Source: Cyclina sinensis
Taxonomy: Eukaryota; Mollusca; Bivalvia; Venerida; Veneridae
Direction: 5' to 3'
Assembly (NCBI GenBank): GCA_012932295.1
Contig: JAAONU010000008.1
Location: 35,268,949-35,332,948 of the forward strand
DNA: 64,000 nt
Under the pieces are notes generated by a model. It had not been told where the DNA came from. It made no database searches and saw only the letters and a program-made list of their open reading frames with translations. The stretch's first letter is position 1; the number at the start of each line of letters is the position of its first letter. This document shows positions 45,770 through 56,593 of the stretch, one piece after another. The position numbers and the translations under genes were made by a program.

Positions 45770-46641
45770 AAAACGGTCCAGGGTGTGCAACGTTATTTAG
45801 CAACTACTGATGTTGCTCGGGCGGTGCAGATAATCGAAAATGGATTTACGTAACGTGAAGTTGCCACCGTTCTAGACGTTTCTTGTAGTGTTTGTTGCCA
45901 GGTTGTGGAGTCGTTATCAGGAGACTGGAGAATTCACAAGAAGACCTGGGCAAGGTCGTCACCGCATTACAGCACCTCGTCAGGACCGTCAGTGTACTGC
46001 TACTGGCATTGAAACTGACTTCCGGCAAACTACAGGCGTTCGTGTGTCCACTCAAACAGTCCGAAATCGTCTTCATGAAGATTGTTTGGATGCCCGAAAA
46101 TATGCCAGAGGACCAATTCTGACCGTAGCTCACCAAAGAGCTTCCTTAAAGTTGGCCCAGGAACACGTCACTTGGCAACAGTGCCACTGGCGATCTGTGT
46201 TCTTCACAGCCGAGAACCGCTACCATGTTTCGACCTGTGACAGACGTGTGAGCGTGTGGTGTTACCGATGAGATAGGTATGCGGAATGTAACATAATTCC
46301 ATATGACAGGTTTGGCGGTGGGTCAGTTATGGAGTGTGCGGGGAGATCCACTGACGGACGCACATACTTTTTTGTGATTTCAGGAGGTAGTCTGACGGCC
46401 CTGAGATATCGGGACGAGATCCTAGAACCAATTGTTAGGCCATATGATGGTGCAACAGGCGAAACTTTTCGTTAAGTGTAAGATAATGCTCAAGCACACA
46501 CTGCAAGAATCGTCCGGAACTTCTTTGATGATCAAAGTATTGAGGTCATAGACTTGCCAGCGAGGTCTCCCGATCTTAACCCTATAGAGGATGTCTGGGA
46601 CATGCTTTCTCATAGACTTTCTTCGCGGGCAGAAATCAAGT
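45770..46641 (+). pseudogene. Dead Tc1/mariner-type transposase
   Basis: The helix-turn-helix part at 45,800-46,000 is frameshifted (REVATVLDVS, then SRYQETGEFTRRPGQGRHRI). The DDE part follows: the usual FTDESRF is FTAENRY, so the first catalytic Asp is Ala. GVSVWCYR then hits a stop. After frame changes come VIPYDRFGGGSVM-like text, QDNAQAHTARIVRNFF (second Asp) and RSPDLNPIEDVWDML (third acidic residue). In intact elements this enzyme cuts and pastes DNA at TA targets. Several frameshifts and the lost Asp make this copy inactive. Terminal inverted repeats were not identified. Confidence 0.85.
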
Positions 46642-46644
46642 AGT

Positions 46645-46676
46645 GTCATTCATTCATTCATCCATCCATTCATTTT
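46645..46676. repeat. (CATT)n microsatellite
   Basis: CATTCATTCATTCATCCATC and related repeats directly after the transposase remnant. Confidence 0.85.
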
Positions 46677-47569
46677 TCTTCTTTCTTATTTTCTGTCTTC
46701 TTTACTTCTGCCAGTCTAGTTAGCATTTTATCCTCCCGGAAATAATTTGAGCGTGCGTCTTAGCTTTTCTTTATAAATCACCTTTGAATTCAATTAAATT
46801 ATACGATCAACATTTGAATTTGTCAGAAATGAAATCTAAAAACAGAACCTTAATGTTTACGAATTCAGTGTTATATGTACACTACAATTTGCCAAACTTA
46901 GGGAAATGTCTAAATTTGATAATAAAACCCCAGAGATTATTTTGTAACAAGTCTGTTCTATTTTATACTTGTGTAATACTTTCAATATTTTTAGGAGGCG
47001 GAGCTATTTCTGTTTTACCAATAATAAGATTCGTTCCAACAACATGAATAACATCAGAAAGAGGAAATTGCTACTAGCTGGTGCTATAGGCGGCTATCTG
47101 GCCACCATAACGACCGTAGTCAGATGATAAGCATTTCTGTTTCTGTCTTTTATTTTGAAATTGGTGTTATTAATGGTCATTGGACAAGACTACAGCAACT
47201 TTGTTACATCAAAATAATCATAATATACTAATTAAATTGGTTTAATTACAAAAATATGAAAATATTACTGTTGATAAGAAAAAAACGTGTCTTTGATGAT
47301 CGGCTGATCCGTTTCGACATCGGTAGTTTCCGTCGCAATTTTTGGCTGTGACGTAGATTTATCCCTACTGTGCGAGGCAGTAGTGCAAAATTACACTGCT
47401 CATAACGCATCCGTTTTTAAATGCAGAAATAACACTAAACCACAAGTGCAAGAAACAGAATCAATTAAAGGCCCACTTAGAAAAAAAATGCTATAAATTC
47501 TAAATTACAAATAAAAAAAATGCGATCATTACTCGATTTTTAGATATAAGAGCATGTGTATGGCGGGCT
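46677..47569. other. Intergenic, nothing recognised
   Basis: No gene supported. The open frame at 46,784-47,047 has no recognisable features. Confidence 0.45.
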
Positions 47570-48070
47570 AAGAGAGAACGTTTAACGTTGCTAACGTACA
47601 GCAAGTGGACAGGATTTGGCGGCGGATCTGTGATGGTCTGGGACGGGATATGCAAGTACGGAAGAATTTGATATTATTAACATTACGTTAACAGCTGCGA
47701 GATATTACGACCAAATCGTTCTTTCGTATATTGTTCCATTCCTCCAGCAACGTAACGACATGATGCTGCAGCAAGATAACGCCCGGCCCATGCAACTATT
47801 CACACACGTGGTGTTCTAGACGTTAACAATGTTCAAACGCTACAATGGCATTCAAGTTCTCCTGACTTATCTCCAATATAACATGCTTGGGACATTCTGG
47901 ACAGGGGCATCTACGCTAGAAATGACGTTAATAACGTACTCAACTTGAGGCGGCATTGCAAAAGGAATGGGCCAGCATCCCCGTTGAGACTGTGAACAAT
48001 TTGGTAAATGGCATGCGGAAACGCTGTACAGCCGTAATTGAAAGTGCTGATTACCATACTGGAAACTAAA
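47570..48070 (+). pseudogene. Second dead Tc1-like transposase, C-terminal half
   Basis: Across shifted frames: KWTGFGGGSVMVWDGI, then RHDAAARSRPAHATIHTRGV near the second acidic position, then SSPDLSPI*HAWDILDRGIY at the third, and a tail resembling Q(E)WASIPVETVNNLVNGMRKR with AVIESADYHTG-like text. It contains stops and frameshifts. It is a different copy from the remnant at 45,770. Confidence 0.8.
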
Positions 48071-48514
48071 GTTTTCTGACTTTTAGGCCATGACCCTAGC
48101 CTCACTTAGACGCTTCTTCCACTAAAGCCTAACGTTTGTTTCATGTATAGAAATGAAATTTCTGTTATTCGTAAATTCTTTTATGCATAATGTGTGTTAA
48201 TTGTACTGATGTGATATGAAATACAAATATATCAACCTAACTATATAAGAATTGCTAAACTTTCTTTACCTATAACAATTATTGTTGTTTTGTGTTTCTG
48301 TTTGAATGTCTTGTTTATTTTTTCATTTCTTTTTTCAGTAATGATAGTATTTAAGCAATGCATATGAATATACTCAAGGGCTAAATAAACTTAGGGTAAA
48401 CTTTGAAGATGGTAAGACGTCGAGTATAATGTTCTGTATTTTTTAGTAAAAATGAAGATTAATCCATACAGAACAAACTGCAAAATCAATTATTTATATC
48501 TGGTTAGTGATTTA
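48071..48514. other. Intergenic, nothing recognised
   Basis: AT-rich DNA between two transposase remnants; no feature supported. Confidence 0.4.
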
Positions 48515-49035
48515 GGAGTAATTGAAGGGTATTGAAAGAGACCTCTGTAATTTGAAAAAGAAATAGACTGATTGTGGGTACTGGCTGGTCAACACAAGAC
48601 CCGCATCCACTGCCTCAATGGAAATATTATGGGGGCATGTGTCTCCACGCTGGTGACGAGCAGCGGTAAGGGGCAGACTTACGCACGGGTGACGTGCCCG
48701 CAGACCAACTTCCCCCAATCATTTCCTTACAGTTTAAGCATGGATAGGACGGTTTTGAGTACCTATGATATAATTCAGTGGCAGTAAATTGATGATTGCG
48801 CAAATGAGCGGGACGAATAAACTTGTCCTGACGTTGTGACGTCACGCACAAACGCCCAAGCCTAGGTATGTCAGCGACCCGCCCATTTTCCCTTAGACGT
48901 CTAACAAGACGGATTATAGTGCAGACATTGACACCTAAAATGTCATTCAACCTGTATTTGCCTTTGACCTTGGATAATCATCGCAACGGCCTGGCCCCTG
49001 TGAACTTCCGTCAGCCGTGCCATTGTTCAATGCTA
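48515..49035 (-). pseudogene. Third Tc1-like transposase, N-terminal half, minus strand
   Basis: On the minus strand it starts MARLTEVHRGQAVAMIIQGQ near 49,030. After a frameshift it reads VCTIIRLVRRLRENGRVADI then PRLGRLCVTSQRQDKFIR, typical of the two helix-turn-helix regions and linker of Tc1 transposases. After another shift GLRARHPCVSLPLTAARHQR leads into a degenerate first-Asp region. The DDE half is missing. Confidence 0.82.
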
Positions 49036-50034
49036 TTAAAAATAATCAAAATATCGGAAAATGATGTGTCTCTACGACGACTACCTAGTGGTATGAGGAG
49101 CTAGTAACTTAAAATCACAACACTGTTGTGCACGAGTTTTTCCCGTTTCATGCTTTCCCCTGGAGACATCGTTACGCAATCCCATTACGCAACATTCAAT
49201 ATAAGACTTCGTGCACTGTAGCCTAGAGAGTTGCTTGATCGATTTTCTTGTTTATGTATCAGTTGTACCTATTTTACATAATCAGATGCATCAAATATAA
49301 TAAATTACAGACTGATGGGTCATAGGAATTTTTATTTGATAGCTCTTAAAGATGAACGGTGTCATCCTCTTTTTATATTCTAAGAATGACAATATCTACA
49401 TTATATTAGTTTATTACGAATTTGTTGTTATTATGCTACCACTATTTTTTTCTGGTGAAATTTTCTGAAAAATTGATTTTTTTCTTAATTCTGGACTTAA
49501 TTTGCTGCGCCACTCGTGAAAATATCACATATGGTGTTCACTCGATGAAATAAATTCTCATCTTCCACAAAAACAAACAAATATCCTCTATACCTTCATA
49601 TAACAAAATTGAGCCCTGATGTCAGTTTGTGACATATCTAGATCAACAATGCATTCTTTCATAGACCATTTTTATCAGATGAAAAAATAAGGAAGTTTTG
49701 AGAGTTGACATTATCAGTTATTTATAACATCTCAATAGAGGCTTCACTTAAGTATACAGACTTGAAAGAAATAAATAAACAAACATTTATTATTATTTAT
49801 TTATAAGTCACATGAATAAACTTTAATGAAGATAAAACTTCCTGAACTGAAATTGTTTGTACCCAAAAAGCCAGCGACATACGCGTGCATTTGTAGGGCA
49901 CCTATCAGATTGCCTTACGATTAATTTTAATATCTCATAAAAGCGTTTGTATACTTATTGTGAAAAACATACATTTAGGCAACTGTTAACTTAAAGATAC
50001 TTAGCTGAGATTTATAAGAAAAAAGGACTCAAAT
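49036..50034. other. Region upstream of gene 2
   Basis: No gene supported. It includes a probable transposon flank up to about 49,210 and AT-rich DNA before the gene 2 start. No clear TATA box or initiator could be picked out from the many AT words. Confidence 0.4.
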
Positions 50035-50404
50035 ATGGACTTTTACACAGCTGTTGCTGTTTTATTTATATTGCTATCGACAAAACAATTCCCATCCTTT
50101 GTTAATGCTGCTTGTACAGGAAATGCACGTATATGTGAATGGGTTCCTTGGGATTCATGGTCGGACTGTAGCCGCCAATGCGCTGGAGGTACACGGTCTC
50201 GGGACAGACGGTTTTGTTGCAAGTCAAGTCTCGCGCATGATTCAAGGTTGTGTATGAATGATTGTGGTTGGGATTACGATGTCGCAAGATACGGTTACTA
50301 TGATCGCGAAAATTGTAATACATTTTGTGACAATGGTGGTACTTACGTATATAACGGGTATTGTCGTTGTCCGGACAGGTACAAAGGGACTTGTTGTCGT
50401 GATG
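50035..50404 (+). CDS. Gene 2 exon 1: signal peptide, TSP1 and EGF-like region
   Basis: The ATG at 50,035 (context AAATATGG) starts a hydrophobic signal peptide (AVAVLFILLSTKQFPSFVNA). This supports the start and a secreted product. A TSP1-type motif EWVPWDSWSDCSRQCAGG, TRSRDRRFCC and a second Cys-rich segment with NTFCDNGGTYVYNGYCRC, PDRYKGTCC follow. The latter resembles an atypical EGF with the NGGTY start. Donor G|GTATGT is in phase 1. The predicted mature protein of gene 2 joins this to Sushi (51,750), EGF (52,459), HYR (53,387), Sushi (54,121) and a partial unrecognised domain (54,566), in all 427 residues. It shares modules with gene 1 but has no transmembrane segment. Confidence 0.88.
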
Positions 50405-50626
50405 GTATGTATTCAATGTTGAAAAATAGGATTCACCATTATTTAATGTAAACGTCTGTTCTTAAGTTAATTACATATTGCATTCCTATAATTCCTTTAA
50501 TGTAATACACTCAAGTCGCGTGTATGTTTGCAGAATAACATTTAGGTGGTATAAAAAGTAAAAAGTAAAAGTATGGAATATTTGTATATTTTGATGCTGT
50601 TTCTTTCGTTTAGATACACAAAAAAT

Positions 50627-51120
50627 CCTAACACTATCTGCATTATACCTACAAAACAACAACAACAACAAAAAAACAAGAACAACAAACAAAAACAAAA
50701 AACAAGGGAGGAAATCATATAAATTGTAGCTAGCTGAAAACAAGTGCATCCGCTGAGCTCACTACAAACTACTTTGTCATTGTAAACCTGTTACTGTTTT
50801 AAACTATTGTTATGGACTAAATTTTCTTCTTTAATGTTCATCTATAATAAAATTATAGATATTTGTTTAAACTTAAATTCTAACACTATCTGCAATTAGT
50901 TGACAATAAATAAAAAGAAGGAATTGAGCTTGATATATCATATATATTAGAGAACGCTGAAAAAAGTGTGCGTCCGCTGACGTCACTCAAACTACTTTCG
51001 GCTGTTCTAATTTGTCATTGTAAATCGAAAATATTTTTATAGTGAAATATTGTTACGGACTAAATTATCTTATTTGATATTCATCTATGTGAAAATTATA
51101 GGTATTTGTTTAAACGTAAA
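50627..51120. repeat. Two tandem copies of a ~230-250-bp unit in intron 1 of gene 2
   Basis: Shared words include CTAACACTATCTGCA, GTGC(A/G)TCCGCTGA, AAACTACTTT, CATTGTAAA, GGACTAAATT and AGGTATTTGTTTAAAC. The copies start near 50,627 and 50,880. Confidence 0.65.
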
Positions 51121-51605
51121 TTATTGACTGATAAGCTAAAATAAGCTTGTTGTTTTCACGTTTACGTGGGGAATGAATGGCGGGGTAAACGGAATAGCCT
51201 GTCAGGGTCAATAACCGTAAAATATTGCATGATAAGTAGTGCACTTAATTGTTTCCCTTAAAACAATGCATATGTGTTAGAATGGAAATAGATTTTAAAG
51301 TTTTTTTGTGCTCTACCGTCGAATATAGCAGGGTATATCGTTCAGATGCGTAGTTATTTAAACACTAAGGCCTTCGTGATTAAATTAATACACATCTGAA
51401 CTCGACACCGTGCTCTATATGACGATAGAACACTCAAACTTAAAATCTATTTCCTAATTATTAACTGATAAACAAAGAGTTACATTGTTGTTTTCATTTC
51501 ATGCGGGGTAAACGGAATAACCTGACAGGGGCAATAACTGTGAAAAAATGCATGATAAGTAGGGCACATATGTGTATCCCTTACAACTATACATATGTGT
51601 ATTTC
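51121..51605. repeat. Direct repeat split by a MITE
   Basis: 51,124-51,283 and 51,464-51,605 share ACTGATAA, TTGTTGTTTTCA, GGGGTAAACGGAATA, CCTG(T/A)CAGGG and GCATGATAAGTAG. The MITE at 51,284-51,454 lies between them. Confidence 0.65.
51284..51454. mobile_element. Palindromic MITE, 171 bp
   Basis: Terminal GGAAATAGATTTTAA and TTAAAATCTATTTCC are exact inverted copies, and the arms stay complementary (with mismatches) to a centre at about 51,370 (AAGGCCTT). No coding capacity. A second, more degraded member lies at 11,202-11,359. Confidence 0.82.
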
Positions 51606-51749
51606 GTTCTAAGATCCTATCGTTATTTTATTTATTTTTATTTATTCATTTTTTGCAATAACAATTAAAAACACTGGAACAAGTTCTTGATATCACTAAA
51701 GAAAAAGCCAAGTGTCTATATTACGTTTTAAAATACGGCGTTTTTGTAG

Positions 51750-51929
51750 TTGTAACCTGTGGACGACCGAACACCATATCTCATGGAAGTTTCTCCGGTA
51801 GCGACTTCACATATGCTGGCCAAGTGAAATATATTTGTTACACTGGCTACAACATGACTGACCCTTCACAAGCCGTTCGCACTTGCACAAAGAGTGGATA
51901 TTGGTCGGGATCATCCCCCCTTTGTCTGT
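51750..51929 (+). CDS. Gene 2 exon 2: Sushi/CCP domain
   Basis: Acceptor GGCGTTTTTGTAG, donor T|GTAAGT, 180 bases, phase 1-1. It encodes VTCGRPNTISHGSFSGSDFT then GYNMTDPSQAVRTC and KSGYWSGSSPLC, a standard four-cysteine Sushi module with its conserved Trp near the end. Sushi modules serve as protein-binding surfaces in complement regulators and adhesion proteins. Confidence 0.9.
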
Positions 51930-52458
51930 GTAAGTAAGCAGCATATATGAGTTACGTTGCTGTTTTGTGTTTTGTAAAACATGTTTTAAAGTATTCAAGA
52001 AAATAGCTACTACACTTCTCATGAATTTATTAAGAATTCAGAAATTTTTAATATAATGACGTAACAATTGACATTTAAATTTAGTCTGACAAAAGATAAA
52101 TCTGCATGAGAGATTAAAAATGGTTTACCAGTGCTACGTGCAAATAATCCCATCTGGGTTTTTAAAGGTTATAAAATAAAAGACGTAATTAAAATTAAGT
52201 AAAATTGTGATGATGACGATGAAGAGATAATAAGCTATATAAAGTTTGTTCGATAAATCATTTCACATAACCGCTTATGCCCACATATGTATATTTCCAT
52301 AAAAATTATTATGTAAACAACTTATTAATACGATATAATTAATTAATGAAAATACTTATTATGACGCCAACATTGACGAGTAAGTTGATTACATTGGAAG
52401 TGATGGCAATGATGATGTCCTGTTACAGTAAAAATGATTAATATTCGTTTGGTTTCAG

Positions 52459-52572
52459 ATGCCGTATCATGTAATAGTAGTCCATGTGAGAACAGAGCTC
52501 ATTGCATAAACTTGCTCGGTAATTACAGATGCGTATGTACTACAGGTTGGACTGGAAAGAACTGTAATGTCG
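52459..52572 (+). CDS. Gene 2 exon 3: EGF-like domain
   Basis: Acceptor TTTGGTTTCAG, donor G|GTAAGT, 114 bases, phase 1-1. The sequence SCNSSPCENRAHCINLLGNY then RCVCTTGWTGKNC is a complete six-cysteine EGF-like domain with the C-x-N-x4-Y-x-C-x-C hydroxylation pattern. It joins the Sushi exon through T|AT (Tyr). Confidence 0.9.
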
Positions 52573-53386
52573 GTAAGTGCACCGTCTTAAGTTGATTGAC
52601 AAAATAATTGCAGTGCTTTCTACAAGCGAGCATGTTCCTTATGTATGTAGGTTTTTTTCTGCAAAGGCATTCTTAAAAGATGACTCCGTTAACACGTGCT
52701 GACTGCAAAAATTGGTCTCCAGCTCATATTGTGCTGAAGCGGAAGCACAACGGATTGGAATTAAAGAACTAGCTTCCGTATCCTGTAAAACCGACTTTTA
52801 TTGCTGGATTTCTTTTTCATTTTGGTGCAATCACTAGTCAGATAAAGCAGGTTTATATGATAGCAATTACTGTTTAGAGCATGTTCAACAAAAACAAAAC
52901 AGAAATGAAAATATTGTAGATGAAAGGATTGTTTGCCTTGCGATTAAGAAAACTGTCATTCAAAAAGAATAAAAGGAAGTTAATTACACGTTTTTGTTAA
53001 CCGAAGATAAAATAAAGACCAAAACCATCTTTTTAAAGTAGCTCAAGTTACAGGTAATAAATGAAATAAAGACTGCCTTATGTAGGTATAACAAATACAC
53101 CGATTGGACAATGAACAACAATGGCCTCTTTCGAAACAATGATCTAGTATGGTACAAGAAAGAACTGCGAAAAGAATATAAAATACGTTTGCGTGTTTTC
53201 GGCGACAAAGAAATAAATAAAATAACTGTCAAGAAAATAAACAAAGTGGTGATGGAGAGCAATGAAGTTCAAGCAATGGACACAACTTGGTTTGTTTTAA
53301 CTTGTTTCATATTCACAAATATACTAAACCTATCCTGGAACGATTCTTCTTAATGTGTCTTAAATCATTTTGTCCATATTTTGTAG

Positions 53387-53632
53387 ATATACAACCACCT
53401 GTAGTAAGCGGTTGTCCTGCTGACAGAAACATTCTAACATCAAATTTGACTAACATACAGTCTTGGATTGAACCAAATATAACAGACCCTCATGGAACAA
53501 AGGTTCACATTACTAAGAACTATGTGAAAAGTTCCTACGAATTTCCTTGGGGCGAGTTTACGATACTTTATACCGGAGTTAAGCCGTCAAATGGACTGAG
53601 AGCGGAATGCAAGTTCAACATAACCGTCAAAC
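53387..53632 (+). CDS. Gene 2 exon 4: HYR domain
   Basis: Acceptor CATATTTTGTAG, donor most likely C|GTTGGT, 246 bases, phase 1-1. It encodes a hyalin repeat: IQPPVVSGCPADRNI at the start, W(I)EPNITDPHGT in the middle and ECKFNITVK at the end, an immunoglobulin-like fold found in hyalin and SVEP1. The donor is weak; a GTATAA donor four bases later would break the frame with the next exon, so phase decides for 53,632. The preceding intron has an unexplained open frame at 53,111-53,353. Confidence 0.83.
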
Positions 53633-54120
53633 GTTGGTATAATCTAATGTACATTAAAAATGATACTGTTCATAATAAGAAAAGTAGGTTGGTGCCCGAT
53701 AAATTTGTCATTCCAAAAATGTATCACATATTGTAACGGATTTAATGAATAACTTTCAGCAGCTCTGAATTCAATTATTTCAAACCATCTGCTTTTTAAA
53801 TTTAAAACGTTTTTTGTTTTGTTTTGCTTTTCGACCGACCAAAGTCTTTTTCCTGATGGAGCATTTTCAGGAAATAAATTACATTAGATAGTCATCTTTT
53901 GGTTCTCAAAATGGCGTGGTGTGTGACAAAGAATTTTGATATATATATAGAGAGAGAGGCCCAAGTACCATCTTTCTTATTAAAAGTTAACATGCTTGAC
54001 AGAGCGTACAATATATACCGAGTGTATAAGAATTAAAGTTCATGTTAAAGTTTATGATAAATACTATGTTATTTTAATAAATAAAATGCCGTCCTCTGAC
54101 AGAGATTTCCCTGTCTTCAG

Positions 54121-54324
54121 CTTTTCCTTGCGAAGAGATTTATCCGCCAGCTAATGGTATCCTGATGTGTAACGGGTGGAGAACAGAATATTCACAAGTC
54201 TGCATGTTCTCTTGCAAAGTAAATTATGCCTTTCAGCCTGGCTTCCGAAAAAGCGATATCTATGTTTGTGGCGCTAGTGGCCATTGGTTACCACCTAAAT
54301 CTGTTTTGCAGTGCGTGTCAAAAG
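54121..54324 (+). CDS. Gene 2 exon 5: Sushi/CCP domain
   Basis: Acceptor TTCCCTGTCTTCAG, donor G|GTACGT, 204 bases, phase 1-1. It encodes FPCEEIYPPANGILMCNGW through GASGHWLPPKSVLQC with six cysteines. Length, phase and cysteine number equal those of the gene 1 Sushi exon at 21,848, and in both genes the next exon is the unrecognised domain. This makes the two genes paralogues over at least this pair of exons. Confidence 0.88.
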
Positions 54325-54565
54325 GTACGTTGTGCACAGAAAGTTGCTTAACTGAAGTAACTAATTTAAGAATTTTCTCATAATCAACAACAATCAGGAC
54401 TTGCATTAGCTGTAGCATTATAATTGCTATTAAATTTACAAGAACAGTTAGTATAAGTTAAGTAGAATTCTCAAGAGATGTTGAAAATGCTGTTTATCCG
54501 TGGTTGGTCGAATACCGTCCCTGTGATAAAGCTACTAAGTTTCTCATGTTTTCGTGTTTTCACAG

Positions 54566-54735
54566 ATTTGTTTGCTAACTCAGAAGATGGAAATTTTTCG
54601 ACATGCACAAGAAGTAGCGACAAACAAGCCCTTGCCGAATTTTACATACAGCAACTGAAAGCATCGCCATTTAATGCTCTTTGTGCAATGCATCCCGGTG
54701 ATTGCATTTATGAAAACGTCAATATTACATGTTAA
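54566..54735 (+). CDS. Gene 2 last recognised exon: truncated unrecognised domain
   Basis: Acceptor GTGTTTTCACAG, phase 1 start, TAA at 54,733-54,735. It reads DLFANSEDGNFSTCTRSSDK, QALAEFYIQQLKASPFNALC and GDCIYENVNITC. Aligned with gene 1 (YCAAGG..., VPCLLNETC, YVNVISC) it keeps all cysteine positions, then stops exactly where gene 1 continues with KGKGRQKR. It could be a natural secreted short form or a nonsense mutation in a formerly longer gene. A weak phase-1 donor (T|GTTAAA) just before the stop would remove the conserved cysteine and is judged less likely. No downstream exons of this gene were found before the LINE remnant. Confidence 0.7.
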
Positions 54736-55379
54736 AGACTAAATTATAGGCCAAATCCTTTGGTTTATAAGTCAATACAATCAGTCCCATTTTTACGCAT
54801 GCATTTGATTATTGTGTAAGTTGTTAAAAGTGTTGTTTTAAGTTCTCTAGTTATGACAAATATATATGTTCTGTGAAAAACAAAGTAGAAATGCGTTTCA
54901 AATCACTTTAAAATATTTACGTACACATTTTAGTCTTCCTGCTAGAAGCATAGATAATGTTGTATCAATGATCGTGAAAACGAACATTGTTCATTTTCGA
55001 CTAAACTCACACGAAGGAATTAGTTTTACCTTTAAATGTGGTCAAGAATTTCACAAAATCATTGACAGATACACCTACGTAGATCTGGTGTCACATTTAT
55101 TTTTTGTTGAATATTACTTCTGAGTGCTAGCTGTGCAATAGGTTTTGTTATAACTATGTAAACATGTGGGGTTCCTTTTAATGTACTGAGTTCTTTGGTT
55201 CTGTTGTGTGGTCTCTTATTAGTTATGGCATATATATTTCTGGTTATAAGTCCTTTTCCTTTATAAATGCTTTGTTTAACAAAGACATGAGACTTTCCCT
55301 GGGTGGGTAAGTATTAGGGAAATCGGTTGGATCCCTATGGAAGTCAGACATTGGAAAAATGTATGTAATTATCATTGAT

Positions 55380-56000
55380 TAGGCACGCCCCTCAAATCTG
55401 AGTTCTTTGAGAGTTAATAAACGTGTTGCTATCTGGGCTATTGCTAAGGCTAGCAACTTGTGTCGGAACTGGTTTTATTGTGCTAAAACGTTGAAGGGTA
55501 TGGCAGTATTGATTCTAATATTTCTAAGCGTTGTATTACGGAGAAAGTAGGGGAGTTATTGCTACATGGGTTTACTCACGGCTGGTTTGCTCAGATAAAT
55601 GATATTGTGGGCACTTCGGGTGGAGGATGTCATAAGCTAAGCTATGTACTTGCAGGTTTCAAAGACCAAGCTCTGTACAGAGGATTTTTTTTTCAAAAAT
55701 ATCATGCCTTTACAAGATAGGTCTGCATTGAGAATATTTATGTTTAGTGTTTAGTGTTTAGAAACAGGAAGAATATGAAAATATGTCTGTCGCCCGTTTT
55801 CTGATGTTTTAGAAAGTGAATCTCATGTCATTCTTGACTCTAGATCATATGATGATTATCATAGATTTTTGTTTGCTAAAGCTGTTGAAATTGATCCCTT
55901 ATTTATGGCTTGAAGTAATAGTGAAAAAGTAACTTTTACTCTACTAAAACCTGTCATTTGATTTTAAACAGGAGAAGCTTTTATCTCTGTAAATAATAGG
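55380..56000 (+). pseudogene. LINE 3'-end remnant
   Basis: Across shifted frames: KRVAIWAIAKASNLCRNWFY, GELLLHGFTHGWFAQIND, then DVLESESHVILDSRSYDDYH, RFLFAKAVEIDPLFMA. The last is the C-terminal LINE tail in which an acidic-His word precedes a cysteine-type position (here Ser) and a conserved LF. Stops and frameshifts throughout. It lies directly after gene 2. Confidence 0.7.
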
Positions 56001-56525
56001 ACCTTGAGGCCTTTAATTTGTATATGTGTATGTAAGTTCATGTAAAGCCGTGTTATTTGTGACGTCTTTATTTTTGCCGGTGGTTCGATTTTGTGTTTCA
56101 TTTTTTCCTTGTATATTCATGTATAGGTTACTTTTAGATTCAAAATACTTTCCGAAATTCCCATTTAGCAGTACAATGCATATTGTGCTAACATTATTTT
56201 GTTTAATGTTAATGTAAGCAAATTTTACTACTTACACCGGTGTATTTAGTGTAAGTTATATCACAACTGGTCGTGTTTTCTTGATTGTAGAAGTGGCAAA
56301 GTAAAGGTATCTCAAACAGAAGTAGTTTATTTACTATTTTGTAAATTAGTGAATTAGGTACCAGTGCAATACTGTAAAAAATGTTTGGCAAACAGTCTGT
56401 TTAGAATATCTTGAATTAATCACTTTTTAAAGCCAATTCATAGAAGTGAAGAAGTTTGCATATTTTTTATTATTAAAAATTTCTGTTTATTTTGGAAACA
56501 TCGTTATTGTACGGTTCTTCATCAT

Positions 56526-56593
<68 letters not shown>

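Noticed and set aside
45888..46271. Intact transposase gene
   Set aside because: The frame covers only part of a Tc1 transposase, has lost the first catalytic Asp and ends in a stop inside the catalytic core.
53111..53353. Open frames on both strands inside intron 3 of gene 2
   Set aside because: They lie in an intron with no phase-compatible splice borders; the composition is Lys/Arg-rich on one strand and hydrophobic on the other, as expected of antisense shadows.
54866..55123. Extension of gene 2 past its stop
   Set aside because: The frame shows neither the RQKR half of the unknown domain nor a GCC2/GCC3 module, and no acceptor in phase 1 was found.
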